Origin: Deltaproteobacteria bacterium
GTDB taxonomy: Bacteria; Desulfobacterota; Binatia; UBA9968
Length of the DNA: 64,000 nucleotides
Assembly: GCA_016874755.1 (NCBI GenBank)
Contig: VGTH01000026.1
Location: forward strand, 1-64,000
Direction: 5' to 3'
Shown: piece by piece, positions 25,233-34,284 of the stretch
Position numbering within the stretch: the first letter of the stretch is position 1
Layout: each line of letters starts with the position of its first letter
Position numbers and translations under genes: made by a program
The notes under the pieces: generated by a model
What the model saw: the letters and a program-made list of their open reading frames with translations, nothing else
Told to the model about the DNA's origin: nothing
Databases searched by the model: none

Positions 25233-25712
25233 GCGTTGGTTGTAGGATAGCGAGAACTCCCCCCACGCCGCAACGCCTGCGTACATGTTTGAAAACAGCT
25301 ACACACTCATTGTACGGCTGCGCCTACAATTGCGCCGGCCTCGCTCTGCGGCGCCACGGCATTCCCCGAGAAGCGCCCATCCAATTCAAAGAATATCTGG
25401 CGAGAGATGACGTTCCTTGTACATCGTTCGCGGTCGTGAATCTTACATCACTCGGTCATACACCGTTGCGCATTTCGCTAGATCTTTTTTTCTGGTCTCA
25501 CAATTGCGACCGGCGCACGCAGAGAATCGCAACGCAAACTTCCTTCGCCAGAATGTTCGCACCTCGTCGACCCGGATCCGTATTGCGCCGATCTCGAATG
25601 GCTAAGGCAAGCCGACTTTCTGCGCGCGCGGCTTCCTGAAGCAGTGGCGGACAGCCGCTGCTCGGGAGAAAGCTCGCCGGAAAATTCCGCTGAAACGAAA
25701 GGAACCCGTTCC
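25233..25712. other. 480-base divergent spacer, no supported gene
   Basis: Control region between the hydrolase-methyltransferase gene and the haem peroxidase gene. A 116-codon plus-strand frame at 25289-25639 has patchy composition, no ribosome site and no family resemblance. No repeat or hairpin stands out. Confidence 0.5.
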
Positions 25713-27431
25713 ATGAAATACCGTCGTCAATTGCGTTCGCCATCGCGAAGAAGATTTCTTAGCGCCCTCGGCACGGGCGCTGCGGGGCTTTGCTTGCCGA
25801 GCGTCTTGCGCGCCGACGAGCGCGCGGCCGCGAGCGCCGACGCTGGCCGGCGTTTCGTCCTGCGCGAAGACCGCTTTGGCCGCATGTTTCCGGAGCTGCC
25901 GCCGTTCGCTGCACCGAGCGACCGCCTGGCGGCGGCCTTGTTGGAGATCGGCAAGCCGGGCGGCATTCTCGACGCCAAGGACAACTTAGCGGCGGGCCCG
26001 GCGGCGCTGATCGTCGATCCGGCCTTGAATACCAACAACCCCAACAACGACCAACACACCGCCGGCGCCACGTTTGTTGGCCAATTCATCGATCATGACC
26101 TAACCTTCGACCTCACCTCACGCCTCGGCGTACCGACCGCGCCGGAGTCGACGCCCAACGTGCGCGACCCCGCCCTCGATTTAGATTCGGTTTACGGCGA
26201 CGGACCGCGCGCCAATCCAGAACTCTACGAAGCGCCCGGACGAGGCCGCCATCCGACCAAGTTTAGAATCGAAAGCGGCGGCCTATTTGAAGACCTGCCG
26301 CGCTCGGGCAACACCGCGATCATCGCCGACCCGCGCAATGACGAGAATTTGATCGTCGCCGGGTTACAGGCGGCTTTTCTACTCTTTCACAACAAGGTCG
26401 TTGATCTGCTCGCCGGCCATAGCGTCGACCCCGCGGACAATCGCGGCGATCGCAACGATCCGGCGCTGCTCTTTCGGCGCGCGCGGCAGCTGACGACTTG
26501 GCATTATCAATGGATCGTGCTGCATGAAATCTTGCCGCAGTTCATCGGTCAGAGCAGGGTGGATGACATCCTGCGCAACCGCCGGAAATTTTTTCGGCCG
26601 CGCAGAACACAGATTCCCGTCGAGTTTCAAGGCGCGGCCTACCGTTTTGGCCACTCGATGGTCCGGCCTTCCTATCGCGCCAACTTCACTAGCCTGCCCG
26701 GCAATCAGCCCTTCTTTGGCATCATTTTCGACTCAGCGCAGATCAACAGACCCGATCCCGACGACCTGCGCGGCGGGTTTCGCGCGCCGCGTCGCTTCAT
26801 CGGCTGGCCGACCTTCTTCGATTTTGGCGACGGCAACGTGCGGCCCAACAAACTGATCGATATTAAGCTCTCGACGCCGCTCTTCGACTTGCCACTGGCG
26901 GCCATTGCATCGGGCGATCCGCCGACGTCCCTACCACAACGCAACTTGCTGCGCCATGTGACATGGCTCATACCTTCCGGTCAGGCCATCGCCAAAGCGA
27001 TGAACGTGCCGGCGCTCAGCGGCGACGACTTGGCCGAACTGAAAGATTTTGGCAACGATCTGCATCTGTCGACGCCGCTCTGGTACTACGTTCTTAAAGA
27101 AGCGCAGCTAGTCGAGCAAGGTCTGCGCCTAGGTCCGGTCGGCGGCCGCATCGTCGGCGAGGTCTTTATCGGTCTCTTGCAGCTTGATCGCGATTCTTTC
27201 TTGGCCGACGAGCCGCGTTGGCGGCCGACGCTGCCCACCCGCAGCGGCAAAGTTACCGGCGACTTCAAGATGGTCGACTTCCTCACCTTGGCCGGCGTCG
27301 CCGCGCTGCGTTCGTTTACGATTCTCTCTCCTTCTGGGAGGGGTTCGAGCTTCGCACCCCTCCCCTTCTACGATTTCTCCAATACTTTGAATCGGGTTTA
27401 CACTTTCCCGGAACAGGGGAAGCGGGCATAA
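25713..27431 (+). CDS. animal-type haem peroxidase exported by the Tat pathway
   Basis: A 572-residue secreted haem protein of the peroxidase-cyclooxygenase superfamily. Residues 8-35 form a twin-arginine signal (SRRRFLSALGTGAAGL). GATFVGQFIDHDLTFD near residue 118 holds the distal histidine and calcium aspartate, LVAGLQAAFLLFHNKVVDLL and HYQWIVLHEILPQFIG follow, and YRFGHSMVR near residue 310 holds the proximal histidine. The start at 25713 follows AACGAAAGGAAC; the frame extends 23 codons upstream. A GGGAGGGG/CCCCTCCC hairpin at 27336-27364 lies inside the final codons and may have altered the C-terminus. Substrates of bacterial members are mostly unknown (halides, phenols). Confidence 0.88.
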   Translation: MKYRRQLRSPSRRRFLSALGTGAAGLCLPSVLRADERAAASADAGRRFVLREDRFGRMFPELPPFAAPSDRLAAALLEIGKPGGILDAKDNLAAGPAALIVDPALNTNNPNNDQHTAGATFVGQFIDHDLTFDLTSRLGVPTAPESTPNVRDPALDLDSVYGDGPRANPELYEAPGRGRHPTKFRIESGGLFEDLPRSGNTAIIADPRNDENLIVAGLQAAFLLFHNKVVDLLAGHSVDPADNRGDRNDPALLFRRARQLTTWHYQWIVLHEILPQFIGQSRVDDILRNRRKFFRPRRTQIPVEFQGAAYRFGHSMVRPSYRANFTSLPGNQPFFGIIFDSAQINRPDPDDLRGGFRAPRRFIGWPTFFDFGDGNVRPNKLIDIKLSTPLFDLPLAAIASGDPPTSLPQRNLLRHVTWLIPSGQAIAKAMNVPALSGDDLAELKDFGNDLHLSTPLWYYVLKEAQLVEQGLRLGPVGGRIVGEVFIGLLQLDRDSFLADEPRWRPTLPTRSGKVTGDFKMVDFLTLAGVAALRSFTILSPSGRGSSFAPLPFYDFSNTLNRVYTFPEQGKRA

Positions 27432-27469
27432 TGGCCGCGCTTTCGAACTCTCGCTGTAAGGTGCAATTA

Positions 27470-27583
27470 ATGGCATTGAAACTATCCATGACCTGCGGCC
27501 CCTACGACCGCGCCCGCGCGCTGATCGACGGCAAGGAATTCGACGCCGACCCGCGAGGTCCGCGATTTGCAGAGGCTTTTTAA
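27470..27583 (+). pseudogene. N-terminal relic of a dihydroxyphthalate-decarboxylase-like binding protein
   Basis: A 37-codon frame starting at ATG 27470 (AAGGTG upstream) reads MALKLSMTCGPYDRARALIDG, the opening of proteins annotated as 4,5-dihydroxyphthalate decarboxylase-like or NMT1-like binding proteins, and then loses similarity (KEFDADPRGPRF) and stops. Complete members have about 320 residues. Probably another deleted binding-protein gene; the short length keeps confidence moderate. Confidence 0.5.
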
Positions 27584-27747
27584 CGAATACTAGCGACCGA
27601 TGATTGTTATCTCGTTGGTTTCATACTACATGTAGAGGACTTCATCAGAGCGAGCAGCATGCATCCACCTTAGGTTGAATCTGCCTTTTTTCTTCCACGC
27701 TTCTGCGCAAGGCTGACGCATGGTTTGACAACAGGAGTCGCTGCGAC

Positions 27748-28692
27748 GTGTACCACATCCTACAGAACTTTTGGCTCGCCTACCTTTTCGACGCCGTGAT
27801 CGGCGCCATGGCTGGATGGCTATTTTACAAATTGTTTTCGGAGTACGGCAAAGCCAGCAACAGCCCCAAACGTGCTCAGTGTTCCAACGAAGAAATACCG
27901 CAAGCTCAGACCACAACAGTGGCATTGCCGCTAACTTTGGCGGCGGAGCTCGAAAAATATCGCTCCGCCTATCAACAACTGTCGGACGAGCGCATCGCCC
28001 TCGACGAAGAGTGGCAGAAGCGCTACCGTCTTTACAAAGAGTTCTGCGACGATCGCATCGCCACACTGGAGGCCGAAGTAGAGCTGCTGCGCAGCAAGCC
28101 CACCGATGAAGAGCGGGCGCAGCTCTACGAGCAGCTCAATCGAGCGTCGGCCGACAAAGAGCATTGGCACGCCTTGTATCAAGAAAGCGAGAATCAACTC
28201 GCGGCTGTCGATCAAGAAGCCGCCGCGCTGCGCTCAAGAGTCACAGTCATCGATGCCCTGGAAAAAGACCGAGCTCAGCTAAAGTTGCAAATAACCGAGT
28301 GGGCGTCGTGCTACGCCGAGCAAGGCCGCGAGTTGGCCGAGTGTCATCGGCAGATCGAGAAACTTAGCGGTAACGCGCTGCCGCCGGAGCCGCAGATCGC
28401 CGCCGACTGGTCTTACCAATCGGACGAGACGATAAGGATGAAGCTCGCGGCGGCACAGGCTGAAATCGCGCAACTGAGGTCCCATCTATCGACGGCAAGC
28501 TTCCTACAGGACCAATGGCGCCGCCGGTGGCATGAGTCAGAGCGCCAACTAAAGCAAGTACAACAACAAGTCGCTCAATGCCCGGACCAAGCGCTGCCCG
28601 ACAAAGCGCTACAAACCGAGCTGCTCAACCGCAACGGTGCCTGCAATCGGACGGCGCCGCGCCAGACAGACGAGCGCCGCGCCATCGCGTAA
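27748..28692 (+). CDS. membrane-anchored coiled-coil protein
   Basis: A 314-residue protein starting at GTG 27748 with AGGAG ten bases upstream. Residues 5-30 form one membrane helix (FWLAYLFDAVIGAMAGWLFY); residues 65-290 are almost continuous coiled coil rich in Glu, Gln, Arg and Leu (LAAELEKYRSAYQQLSDERI, LEAEVELLRS, AAAQAEIAQLRSHL). The layout resembles envelope spacer or scaffold proteins, but no family is recognised. No operon partners are close on the same strand. Confidence 0.65.
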   Translation: MYHILQNFWLAYLFDAVIGAMAGWLFYKLFSEYGKASNSPKRAQCSNEEIPQAQTTTVALPLTLAAELEKYRSAYQQLSDERIALDEEWQKRYRLYKEFCDDRIATLEAEVELLRSKPTDEERAQLYEQLNRASADKEHWHALYQESENQLAAVDQEAAALRSRVTVIDALEKDRAQLKLQITEWASCYAEQGRELAECHRQIEKLSGNALPPEPQIAADWSYQSDETIRMKLAAAQAEIAQLRSHLSTASFLQDQWRRRWHESERQLKQVQQQVAQCPDQALPDKALQTELLNRNGACNRTAPRQTDERRAIA

Positions 28693-28858
28693 ACCAGCTT
28701 CCCCTTCTTACAGAGCACGGCGACCGCAGAGAACGTTCCTTTGCCAGCCGAGCGCGCCGCACGCCGCCTCTTCAACGGCTCGATCATTTCACGCGCGAAT
28801 TGTCTTGACAGCCTCGCTCCCGTTTAGGTAGAGCAACGGTCGAGGATAAAATCGAATT

Positions 28859-30934
28859 ATGATCACTCGCTTCGTCGTGCAAAAGCGCGAACTGTTCGCC
28901 AACGGCCACGAGTTTCCCGTCACCGGCGCCTACGAGAAACTGGTCGGCAAACTCTATGGTGAAGTCGATCCGAGAAATCGTCTGAACAAAATCATCGTCC
29001 TGCTCGACAAAGCGCCACGCAACGAACGCAGCCGGGTCGAATACTCCGCTGATTTCTGCATTCTCAAACCGCTCGACATGGCGCGCGGCAACCGCAAGAT
29101 CATCTACGATGCGCCCAACCGCGGCGGCAAACGCGTCGTCGCGTTTTTGAACGACGCGCCGCAGCGCGAAGACCCAAGCACTTTGGACGACGCGGGCAAC
29201 GGCTTTCTCATGCGTCAAGGCTACACCGTCGTCTGGTCCGGCTGGCAGGGCGACATCATGCCCGGGAAAAATTCGATGGCGCTCACCGTGCCGGTGGCGA
29301 CGAATAAGGGCCAACCGATTGTGCGCCAGGTGCGCACCGAGATCGTCGTGGACGAGAAAGGCGTTAAGTCGCGCCCGCTGAGCGACGACGACCGAGTGCA
29401 GAGCTACGAAGCGGCTTGGTTCGACAAAAGCACCGCATCGTTGACGGTGCGCGAGAAGTCCTACGGCCAAAGAATCCCTGTGCCGGCGAGCGAGTGGGAG
29501 TTCGCCGCCTGCGCTAAAGAACCGCGCGGCGGCCAAGAAACCGTCGCACCGAGCACAAAGCACTTGTTTCTGCGCCGGGGCTTCAAGCCAGGACATATTT
29601 ATGAGTTCATCTACGAGGCCAAGAATCCACTCCTCCTCGGCCTAGGCTTCGCCGTCGTGCGCGATTTGGTTTCATTTCTACGTTACGAGCAAAAGGATCG
29701 CGCCGGCAAACTAAACCCGCTAGGCGCCAACGTCCCCAAGTCTCGTATCCCGTCACCACATGTCCCCCGCCCCGAGGGCGTGACGTATTCTTTCTTCCCC
29801 CGCCTCGGGGGGAGACAAAGAGGGGGGCCACTCCGCCCCATCACCCACGCCTATGCTTGGGGCCGCTCGCAAAGCGGCCGCTTCCTGCGCGACCTGGTCT
29901 ACCACGGCTTCAACGAAGACGAATCCCATCGCAAAGTCTTTGACGCCGTCGCGCCCCACGTCGCCGGCGGCGGCAGGCTATTTTTGAACTATGAATTTGC
30001 TAGGCCAGTGACATCGTCGCAGCAGCACACCAACCAACTCGACCCCGAGCTTTTCCCCCACGCTTACAACACTATCAAGGACGCCCAGAGCGGCCGGCGC
30101 GACGGCATTCTCAAGCGGCCGAAAACCGACCCGCTGGTGTTTCATACGCAGACATCGACTGAATATTGGCAAAAACGCGGCTGCCTAGCGCACACCGACG
30201 GCAAGGGCAACGATTTGAAATTGCCCGACAACGTCCGCCTCTACGTCATCGCCAGCGCCCAACACAACAGCCCCTTCGGCTCGGAGCCGGAAAAAGACGA
30301 CAGCCAATTTTTCATCAACCCGCTGCCGGCGGGCGACCTGCTACGCGCGCTGATCGTCGCTCTCGATCAATGGGCGAGCCAAGGCATCGAGCCGCCGCCG
30401 AGCTGCTACCCAACGGTCAAAGACGGCACACTGGTGGCGCCGCGCCAGGACAACGGTTTCCCGAAGATTCCCGGAGTCAGTTACCAGGCGCTGCACAATC
30501 GCCAGCTTTTTCTCAACTACGGGCCAAACATCTGGCGCGGACGCATAGAGATCCATCCTCCGAAAGCGGTGCGCGGCGCTGCTTACAAAATTCTTGTTCC
30601 CAAAGTGGATCGCGATGGCAACGACAGCGCCGGCATTCGCCAGCCGGCGCTGCAGGCGCCGCTCGGCACGCATACCGGCTGGAACCTGCGGCCGCGCGGC
30701 TTAGCCGAGGGCGAGCTGTCGGGATTGTTGGGGTCATATATTCCGTTTCCCAAGACCAAGGCTGAGCGGCGCATGAGCGGTGACCCGCGCTTGTCAATCC
30801 AGGAGCGCTACCAAAGCCGTGACGACTACGTGCGCCTGGTCGGCCAGGCTGCGCGCGCCTTGGTTGCGCAACGCTACTTGCTGGCGGAAGATGCCGAGAG
30901 GATCATCGCCGAAGCGAAGAAGGCAAAATTCTAA
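28859..30934 (+). CDS. large alpha/beta hydrolase domain protein with internal repeat insertion
   Basis: A 691-residue soluble protein. The N-terminal third is beta-rich (GAYEKLVGKLYGEVDP, LDKAPRNERSRVEYSADF), the middle and C-terminal parts match the alpha/beta hydrolase domain (Abhydrolase_10-like) with YAWGRSQSGRFLRDLVYHG, the GxSxSG nucleophile elbow, near residue 335, VAPHVAGGGRLFLNYEF, and a histidine-rich YVIASAQHNSPF region. Just before the elbow, about 45 residues (roughly 280-325) with proline- and glycine-rich sequence look like an in-frame insertion of a GC-rich palindrome (29763-29812). The gene is followed ten bases later by a polysaccharide deacetylase gene. The substrate is unknown. 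Confidence 0.8.
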   Translation: MITRFVVQKRELFANGHEFPVTGAYEKLVGKLYGEVDPRNRLNKIIVLLDKAPRNERSRVEYSADFCILKPLDMARGNRKIIYDAPNRGGKRVVAFLNDAPQREDPSTLDDAGNGFLMRQGYTVVWSGWQGDIMPGKNSMALTVPVATNKGQPIVRQVRTEIVVDEKGVKSRPLSDDDRVQSYEAAWFDKSTASLTVREKSYGQRIPVPASEWEFAACAKEPRGGQETVAPSTKHLFLRRGFKPGHIYEFIYEAKNPLLLGLGFAVVRDLVSFLRYEQKDRAGKLNPLGANVPKSRIPSPHVPRPEGVTYSFFPRLGGRQRGGPLRPITHAYAWGRSQSGRFLRDLVYHGFNEDESHRKVFDAVAPHVAGGGRLFLNYEFARPVTSSQQHTNQLDPELFPHAYNTIKDAQSGRRDGILKRPKTDPLVFHTQTSTEYWQKRGCLAHTDGKGNDLKLPDNVRLYVIASAQHNSPFGSEPEKDDSQFFINPLPAGDLLRALIVALDQWASQGIEPPPSCYPTVKDGTLVAPRQDNGFPKIPGVSYQALHNRQLFLNYGPNIWRGRIEIHPPKAVRGAAYKILVPKVDRDGNDSAGIRQPALQAPLGTHTGWNLRPRGLAEGELSGLLGSYIPFPKTKAERRMSGDPRLSIQERYQSRDDYVRLVGQAARALVAQRYLLAEDAERIIAEAKKAKF
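29763..29812. repeat. GC-rich palindromic insertion inside a coding region
   Basis: CCCCCGCCCCGAGG and CCTCGGGGGG arms separated by about 26 bases, lying in frame within the alpha/beta hydrolase gene. The translated segment (PRPEGVTYSFFPRLGGRQRG) is unlike the surrounding conserved domain. Confidence 0.6.
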
Positions 30935-30943
30935 GGATAAACC

Positions 30944-31861
30944 ATGGCCGATTCGCCACCACCCTCTTCGTATCCATTCAGCGCGCTGCCTGACCGCAAG
31001 CCGCTGCGCTTTCCAGACGGCGCGCGTCTGGCGGTTATCCTGACCATCAATTTAGAATACTGGGAGAAGTCTCGCCCCGGCCAGAAAGAACCGCTGTTCA
31101 CCGGCGGGCCAATGACGATACCACACGCGCTACCGGGCGATGTCTGGGACACCGCCAACTGGACCTGGCGCGAGTACGGTCAGCGCGTCGGTGTCTGGCG
31201 CTTGATCGATGTGTTCGACCAAGCCGGCGTCAAGCCATCGTGCACGGTCAATGGCATGATCATGACCGAGCGCCGCCCCATCGTCGATGCCGTGAACCAA
31301 CGCGGCTGGGAGCTGGTGCCGCACAACTGGGCGCAAAACGATTTGCTGACCTACCATGCCGACAATCCGCAAGCTGAGCGATCCGTCATTGAACGCACGC
31401 TCGCAGAATATCAACGCGCGGTCGGACACCCGGCTAAAGCTTGGCTGTCCTCGGCGATTCGCGGCACGGTGCATACGCCGGCGTTCTTGAAGGAATTTGG
31501 CCTGATTGCCTACTGCGACTATCTCAACGATGACCAACCCTACTTGATCGATACGATCCACGGCCCGATCGTCTGTGTGCCCTACTCCAACGACATCAAC
31601 GACTTTAACCTGTTCGCCCGCGGCGGCCTCTCACCTGCCGCAGGTTTGGAAACGCTCCAGGCCTGCTTCGATCAACTCTACGAAGAAAGCGCCGCCAGCG
31701 GCCGGATCATGAACTTTGGCATGCACCCGCACGTCATGGGCCAAGCGCACCGCGTTGGCGCGTTGCGCCGCTTTATCGAATACGCCCAAGGCCACACCGG
31801 CGTGTGGTTCGCCAGCCGCGAAGAAATCGCCGAGTGGCACCTAAGCCAGCAGCGCCGGTGA
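30944..31861 (+). CDS. polysaccharide deacetylase-family (NodB-fold) hydrolase
   Basis: A 305-residue cytoplasmic enzyme of carbohydrate esterase family 4, closest in style to the PuuE-type allantoinase and amide hydrolase branch. LAVILTINLEYWE near residue 28 stands where the catalytic aspartate strand lies, YGQRVGVWRLIDVFDQAGVK follows, ELVPHNWAQND near residue 125 gives the first metal histidine, and MNFGMHPHVMGQAHR near residue 260 the final histidine. No signal peptide, so a cytoplasmic C-N hydrolase role is more likely than cell-wall work. It follows the alpha/beta hydrolase gene by ten bases, an operon arrangement. Confidence 0.82.
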   Translation: MADSPPPSSYPFSALPDRKPLRFPDGARLAVILTINLEYWEKSRPGQKEPLFTGGPMTIPHALPGDVWDTANWTWREYGQRVGVWRLIDVFDQAGVKPSCTVNGMIMTERRPIVDAVNQRGWELVPHNWAQNDLLTYHADNPQAERSVIERTLAEYQRAVGHPAKAWLSSAIRGTVHTPAFLKEFGLIAYCDYLNDDQPYLIDTIHGPIVCVPYSNDINDFNLFARGGLSPAAGLETLQACFDQLYEESAASGRIMNFGMHPHVMGQAHRVGALRRFIEYAQGHTGVWFASREEIAEWHLSQQRR

Positions 31862-31883
31862 GTCATTTCCCGAACTCAGCCCA

Positions 31884-33158
31884 ATGGAGAACGTCGCGAA
31901 CATAAAACGCATTTGCGTTGCCTGCAATGAAGATGGGTTTGGACCATCGGTGTTTGCCTACTACATCGTTCGAGGTTTGCTTGACTCTTGGCTGCAAACG
32001 AGTGAAGGGAAATCAAGCATCACGATTTTGAATCGTGCTGCGGAAAGCTTTAACCGCAAGCTCTACGAAGGCCACGCCGTTGATATCGCGCCCGTCGCCA
32101 GCCTCATCCGCTTGGCAAAACCGAAAGGCGAAGTTCACGTTCAACAAACGCTGAATCTGTTGGAACCCTATGCCTCGCTCAGGAAGTCTTACGCCAAAGC
32201 CGTTCGGGAACTACTTGAAGGATGCGACGTCGCCATCGATATCGGCGTGCCTCTGTTTGTCCGCGCTGCGGCTCAACTCGGGGTGCCGCACAGGCTGACG
32301 GTTGTCGATCATAGCTGGGCAGCTACATTGCGTTTGATTACCTCCGAGGCTTGGCAGGATATCTACCGCGAGAATCCCAAGCCCGGTGCGCCAGAGCGGT
32401 TGCTTGCGCAGCGCATTGCCAGTCACGTCGAGGAGGACGAAGCTCTTGCCACCGAAGTATTTCTTTTCCAGACCTATATCACTCCAGATGAGTTTGTGAC
32501 TCATTGGAAAACTCTCGGATTCACGCCGAAAATTCTCAATGGCGTGCTCGGCACAAGGGTGAGTCAGGCTGACGCCTATGCCAAGCTCGACACGACCCTG
32601 GCGGAGTACGGTGGGCAGACTCCTGTGCCGCGCAATCGACCTTTGATCTTACTCAGTCCCGGAGGCACGCCCGTTTGGGATGACCAGCTGCCGAGTTTGC
32701 TTGAACAGATGCTAGCCGCGCCCGAGCAGGGCTATGTCGCGGTCTTGTCCAAAGACCTTGAAACTCTGCTTGATAGACGCGCCGACTTAAAAAAGCGTAT
32801 CTTCGCATCGGATCGCATTCGTTACTTTGGGCCCATTAGCGGAGCCACCCAGCAGGCGATTCTCCCAGCATTCCGGCGCGTCATCACTCGAGCTGGCGGC
32901 GGCACGGTAAATGATGCCATAGCCGCAGGTGTCCCGATGACTTTCATCGAAGAACCGCAGGCGCAGGTGAAGCTCATTGAACGTGAATGTATACGGCTGG
33001 GTCTCAGTGGTCCCGCAGCCACATTGGAAGAGTTTCGCGCCGATCCAAAACGATGTATAGACCGGCTCGTAGGGATGACGCTACCGTTGCCAAAAGTTGC
33101 GCCGGCGCCGAACGCCGAGCAAATGGTCGTTCAACGCGTGCAGTCTTTAATCCGGTGA
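31884..33158 (+). CDS. GT-B-fold glycosyltransferase-like protein
   Basis: A 424-residue soluble protein. The N-terminal half opens with a Rossmann strand (RICVACNEDGFGPSVFAYY) and the C-terminal half has RPLILLSPGGTPVW near residue 250 and VITRAGGGTVNDAIAAGVPM near residue 335, the donor-nucleotide pattern of MurG/UGT-like GT-B enzymes. Base composition is visibly less GC-rich than its neighbours, which may mean recent transfer. It begins 22 bases after the deacetylase stop and ends 13 bases before an amidohydrolase, so it is embedded in the operon. Sugar donor and acceptor are unknown. Confidence 0.6.
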   Translation: MENVANIKRICVACNEDGFGPSVFAYYIVRGLLDSWLQTSEGKSSITILNRAAESFNRKLYEGHAVDIAPVASLIRLAKPKGEVHVQQTLNLLEPYASLRKSYAKAVRELLEGCDVAIDIGVPLFVRAAAQLGVPHRLTVVDHSWAATLRLITSEAWQDIYRENPKPGAPERLLAQRIASHVEEDEALATEVFLFQTYITPDEFVTHWKTLGFTPKILNGVLGTRVSQADAYAKLDTTLAEYGGQTPVPRNRPLILLSPGGTPVWDDQLPSLLEQMLAAPEQGYVAVLSKDLETLLDRRADLKKRIFASDRIRYFGPISGATQQAILPAFRRVITRAGGGTVNDAIAAGVPMTFIEEPQAQVKLIERECIRLGLSGPAATLEEFRADPKRCIDRLVGMTLPLPKVAPAPNAEQMVVQRVQSLIR

Positions 33159-33171
33159 ATCAGGAGGTCCC

Positions 33172-34260
33172 ATGTCATTCGTTCAGGTCAACACCGCTGT
33201 AATTGACGCCGACGCTCATGTGGTTGAAAACGAGCATACCTGGGACTACCTCGAAGGCAGTGACAAGAAATTTCGCCCGACGCTTGTGCCCAATCCGAAA
33301 AACCCCGAGCGTTTCTTCTGGGTGCTCGACGGCGAGAACATCGGCCCCAAGTTTCCATCGCCCAACGAAAAAGAATCGGCCGAGCATGTCCAACGCTGCG
33401 GCCGCGAAGTGGGCACGCCGGTGCAGGCGCGCGAAGTAAGCGATGTCGCCCAACGCTTAAAACATATGGACGCGTTGGGCATCGACGTCCAGGTACTCTA
33501 CAACTCACTGTGGCTGCGACCGCTCACGCGCCGGGCCGAAGTCGAGATCGCTTTGTGTTGGAGCTGGAACCGCTGGCTGGCGGACGTCTGGAAGGCGGGC
33601 GCAAATCGGCTGCGCTGGAGCTGTGTCGTGCCGGTGCTGACTCCGACAGCCGCCGCCGAACAGCTGCGCTTCGCCAAGGAACATGGCGCGGTCGGCGTCT
33701 GCATGCGGCCGTTTGAGCGCGACCGCTTGATGACCGATCCGTTTTACTATCCGATCTACGATGAAGCGCAGCGCCTCGATATACCCGTCACCGTGCATAT
33801 CGCCAACGGCAACCCGGAACTGTTCAACTTGTTAGACAACGAAATTGCCGGCGGCTTTACCACTTTTCGTGTGCCCACCGTTACGGCTTGCTATGCCCTC
33901 ATCATGAGCGAGCTGCCGCGTGTGTTCGCCAAATTGCGCTGGGGTTTCATCGAGTCGTCGAGTCAATGGGTGCCTTGGGTTGCCCATGAGGCAGTGAGAC
34001 GCTCTTTAGGTAGCCAACGGCCGGTATCCATGAACTGCTTTCGCGACTACGGCATTTATGTGTCGACTCAGACCGACGACGATTTTTCTTACATCATGTC
34101 CTACACGGGCGAGGAAAATCTTGTCATCGGCACCGACTACGGCCACAACGACACGTCGAGCGAGCTCAACGCGATTGCCCGCTTCAAAGCCATGAAGCTC
34201 AGCCCGCAGGTAAAAAGAAAAATCTTGTCTGACAATCCCCGGCGGTTTTACGGTATTTGA
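33172..34260 (+). CDS. amidohydrolase family 2 metal-dependent hydrolase
   Basis: A 362-residue barrel enzyme starting behind AGGAGGTCCC. VIDADAHVVENEHTW near residue 10 gives the DAHxxE metal motif, IPVTVHIANGN the middle histidine, WGFIESSSQWVPW the helper glutamate and VIGTDYGHND near residue 320 the catalytic aspartate. It groups with the ACMS decarboxylase-like branch, as the enzyme at 3504 does, but the sequences are quite different. It ends 25 bases before the convergent run of binding-protein genes, a neighbourhood that suggests uptake and breakdown of aromatic acids. Confidence 0.85.
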   Translation: MSFVQVNTAVIDADAHVVENEHTWDYLEGSDKKFRPTLVPNPKNPERFFWVLDGENIGPKFPSPNEKESAEHVQRCGREVGTPVQAREVSDVAQRLKHMDALGIDVQVLYNSLWLRPLTRRAEVEIALCWSWNRWLADVWKAGANRLRWSCVVPVLTPTAAAEQLRFAKEHGAVGVCMRPFERDRLMTDPFYYPIYDEAQRLDIPVTVHIANGNPELFNLLDNEIAGGFTTFRVPTVTACYALIMSELPRVFAKLRWGFIESSSQWVPWVAHEAVRRSLGSQRPVSMNCFRDYGIYVSTQTDDDFSYIMSYTGEENLVIGTDYGHNDTSSELNAIARFKAMKLSPQVKRKILSDNPRRFYGI

Positions 34261-34284
34261 AGAGGCCGGCCGCTACCCGACGGG

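Noticed and set aside
25289-25639. 116-codon open frame in the spacer before the haem peroxidase
   Set aside because: No ribosome site, uneven composition and no domain resemblance.
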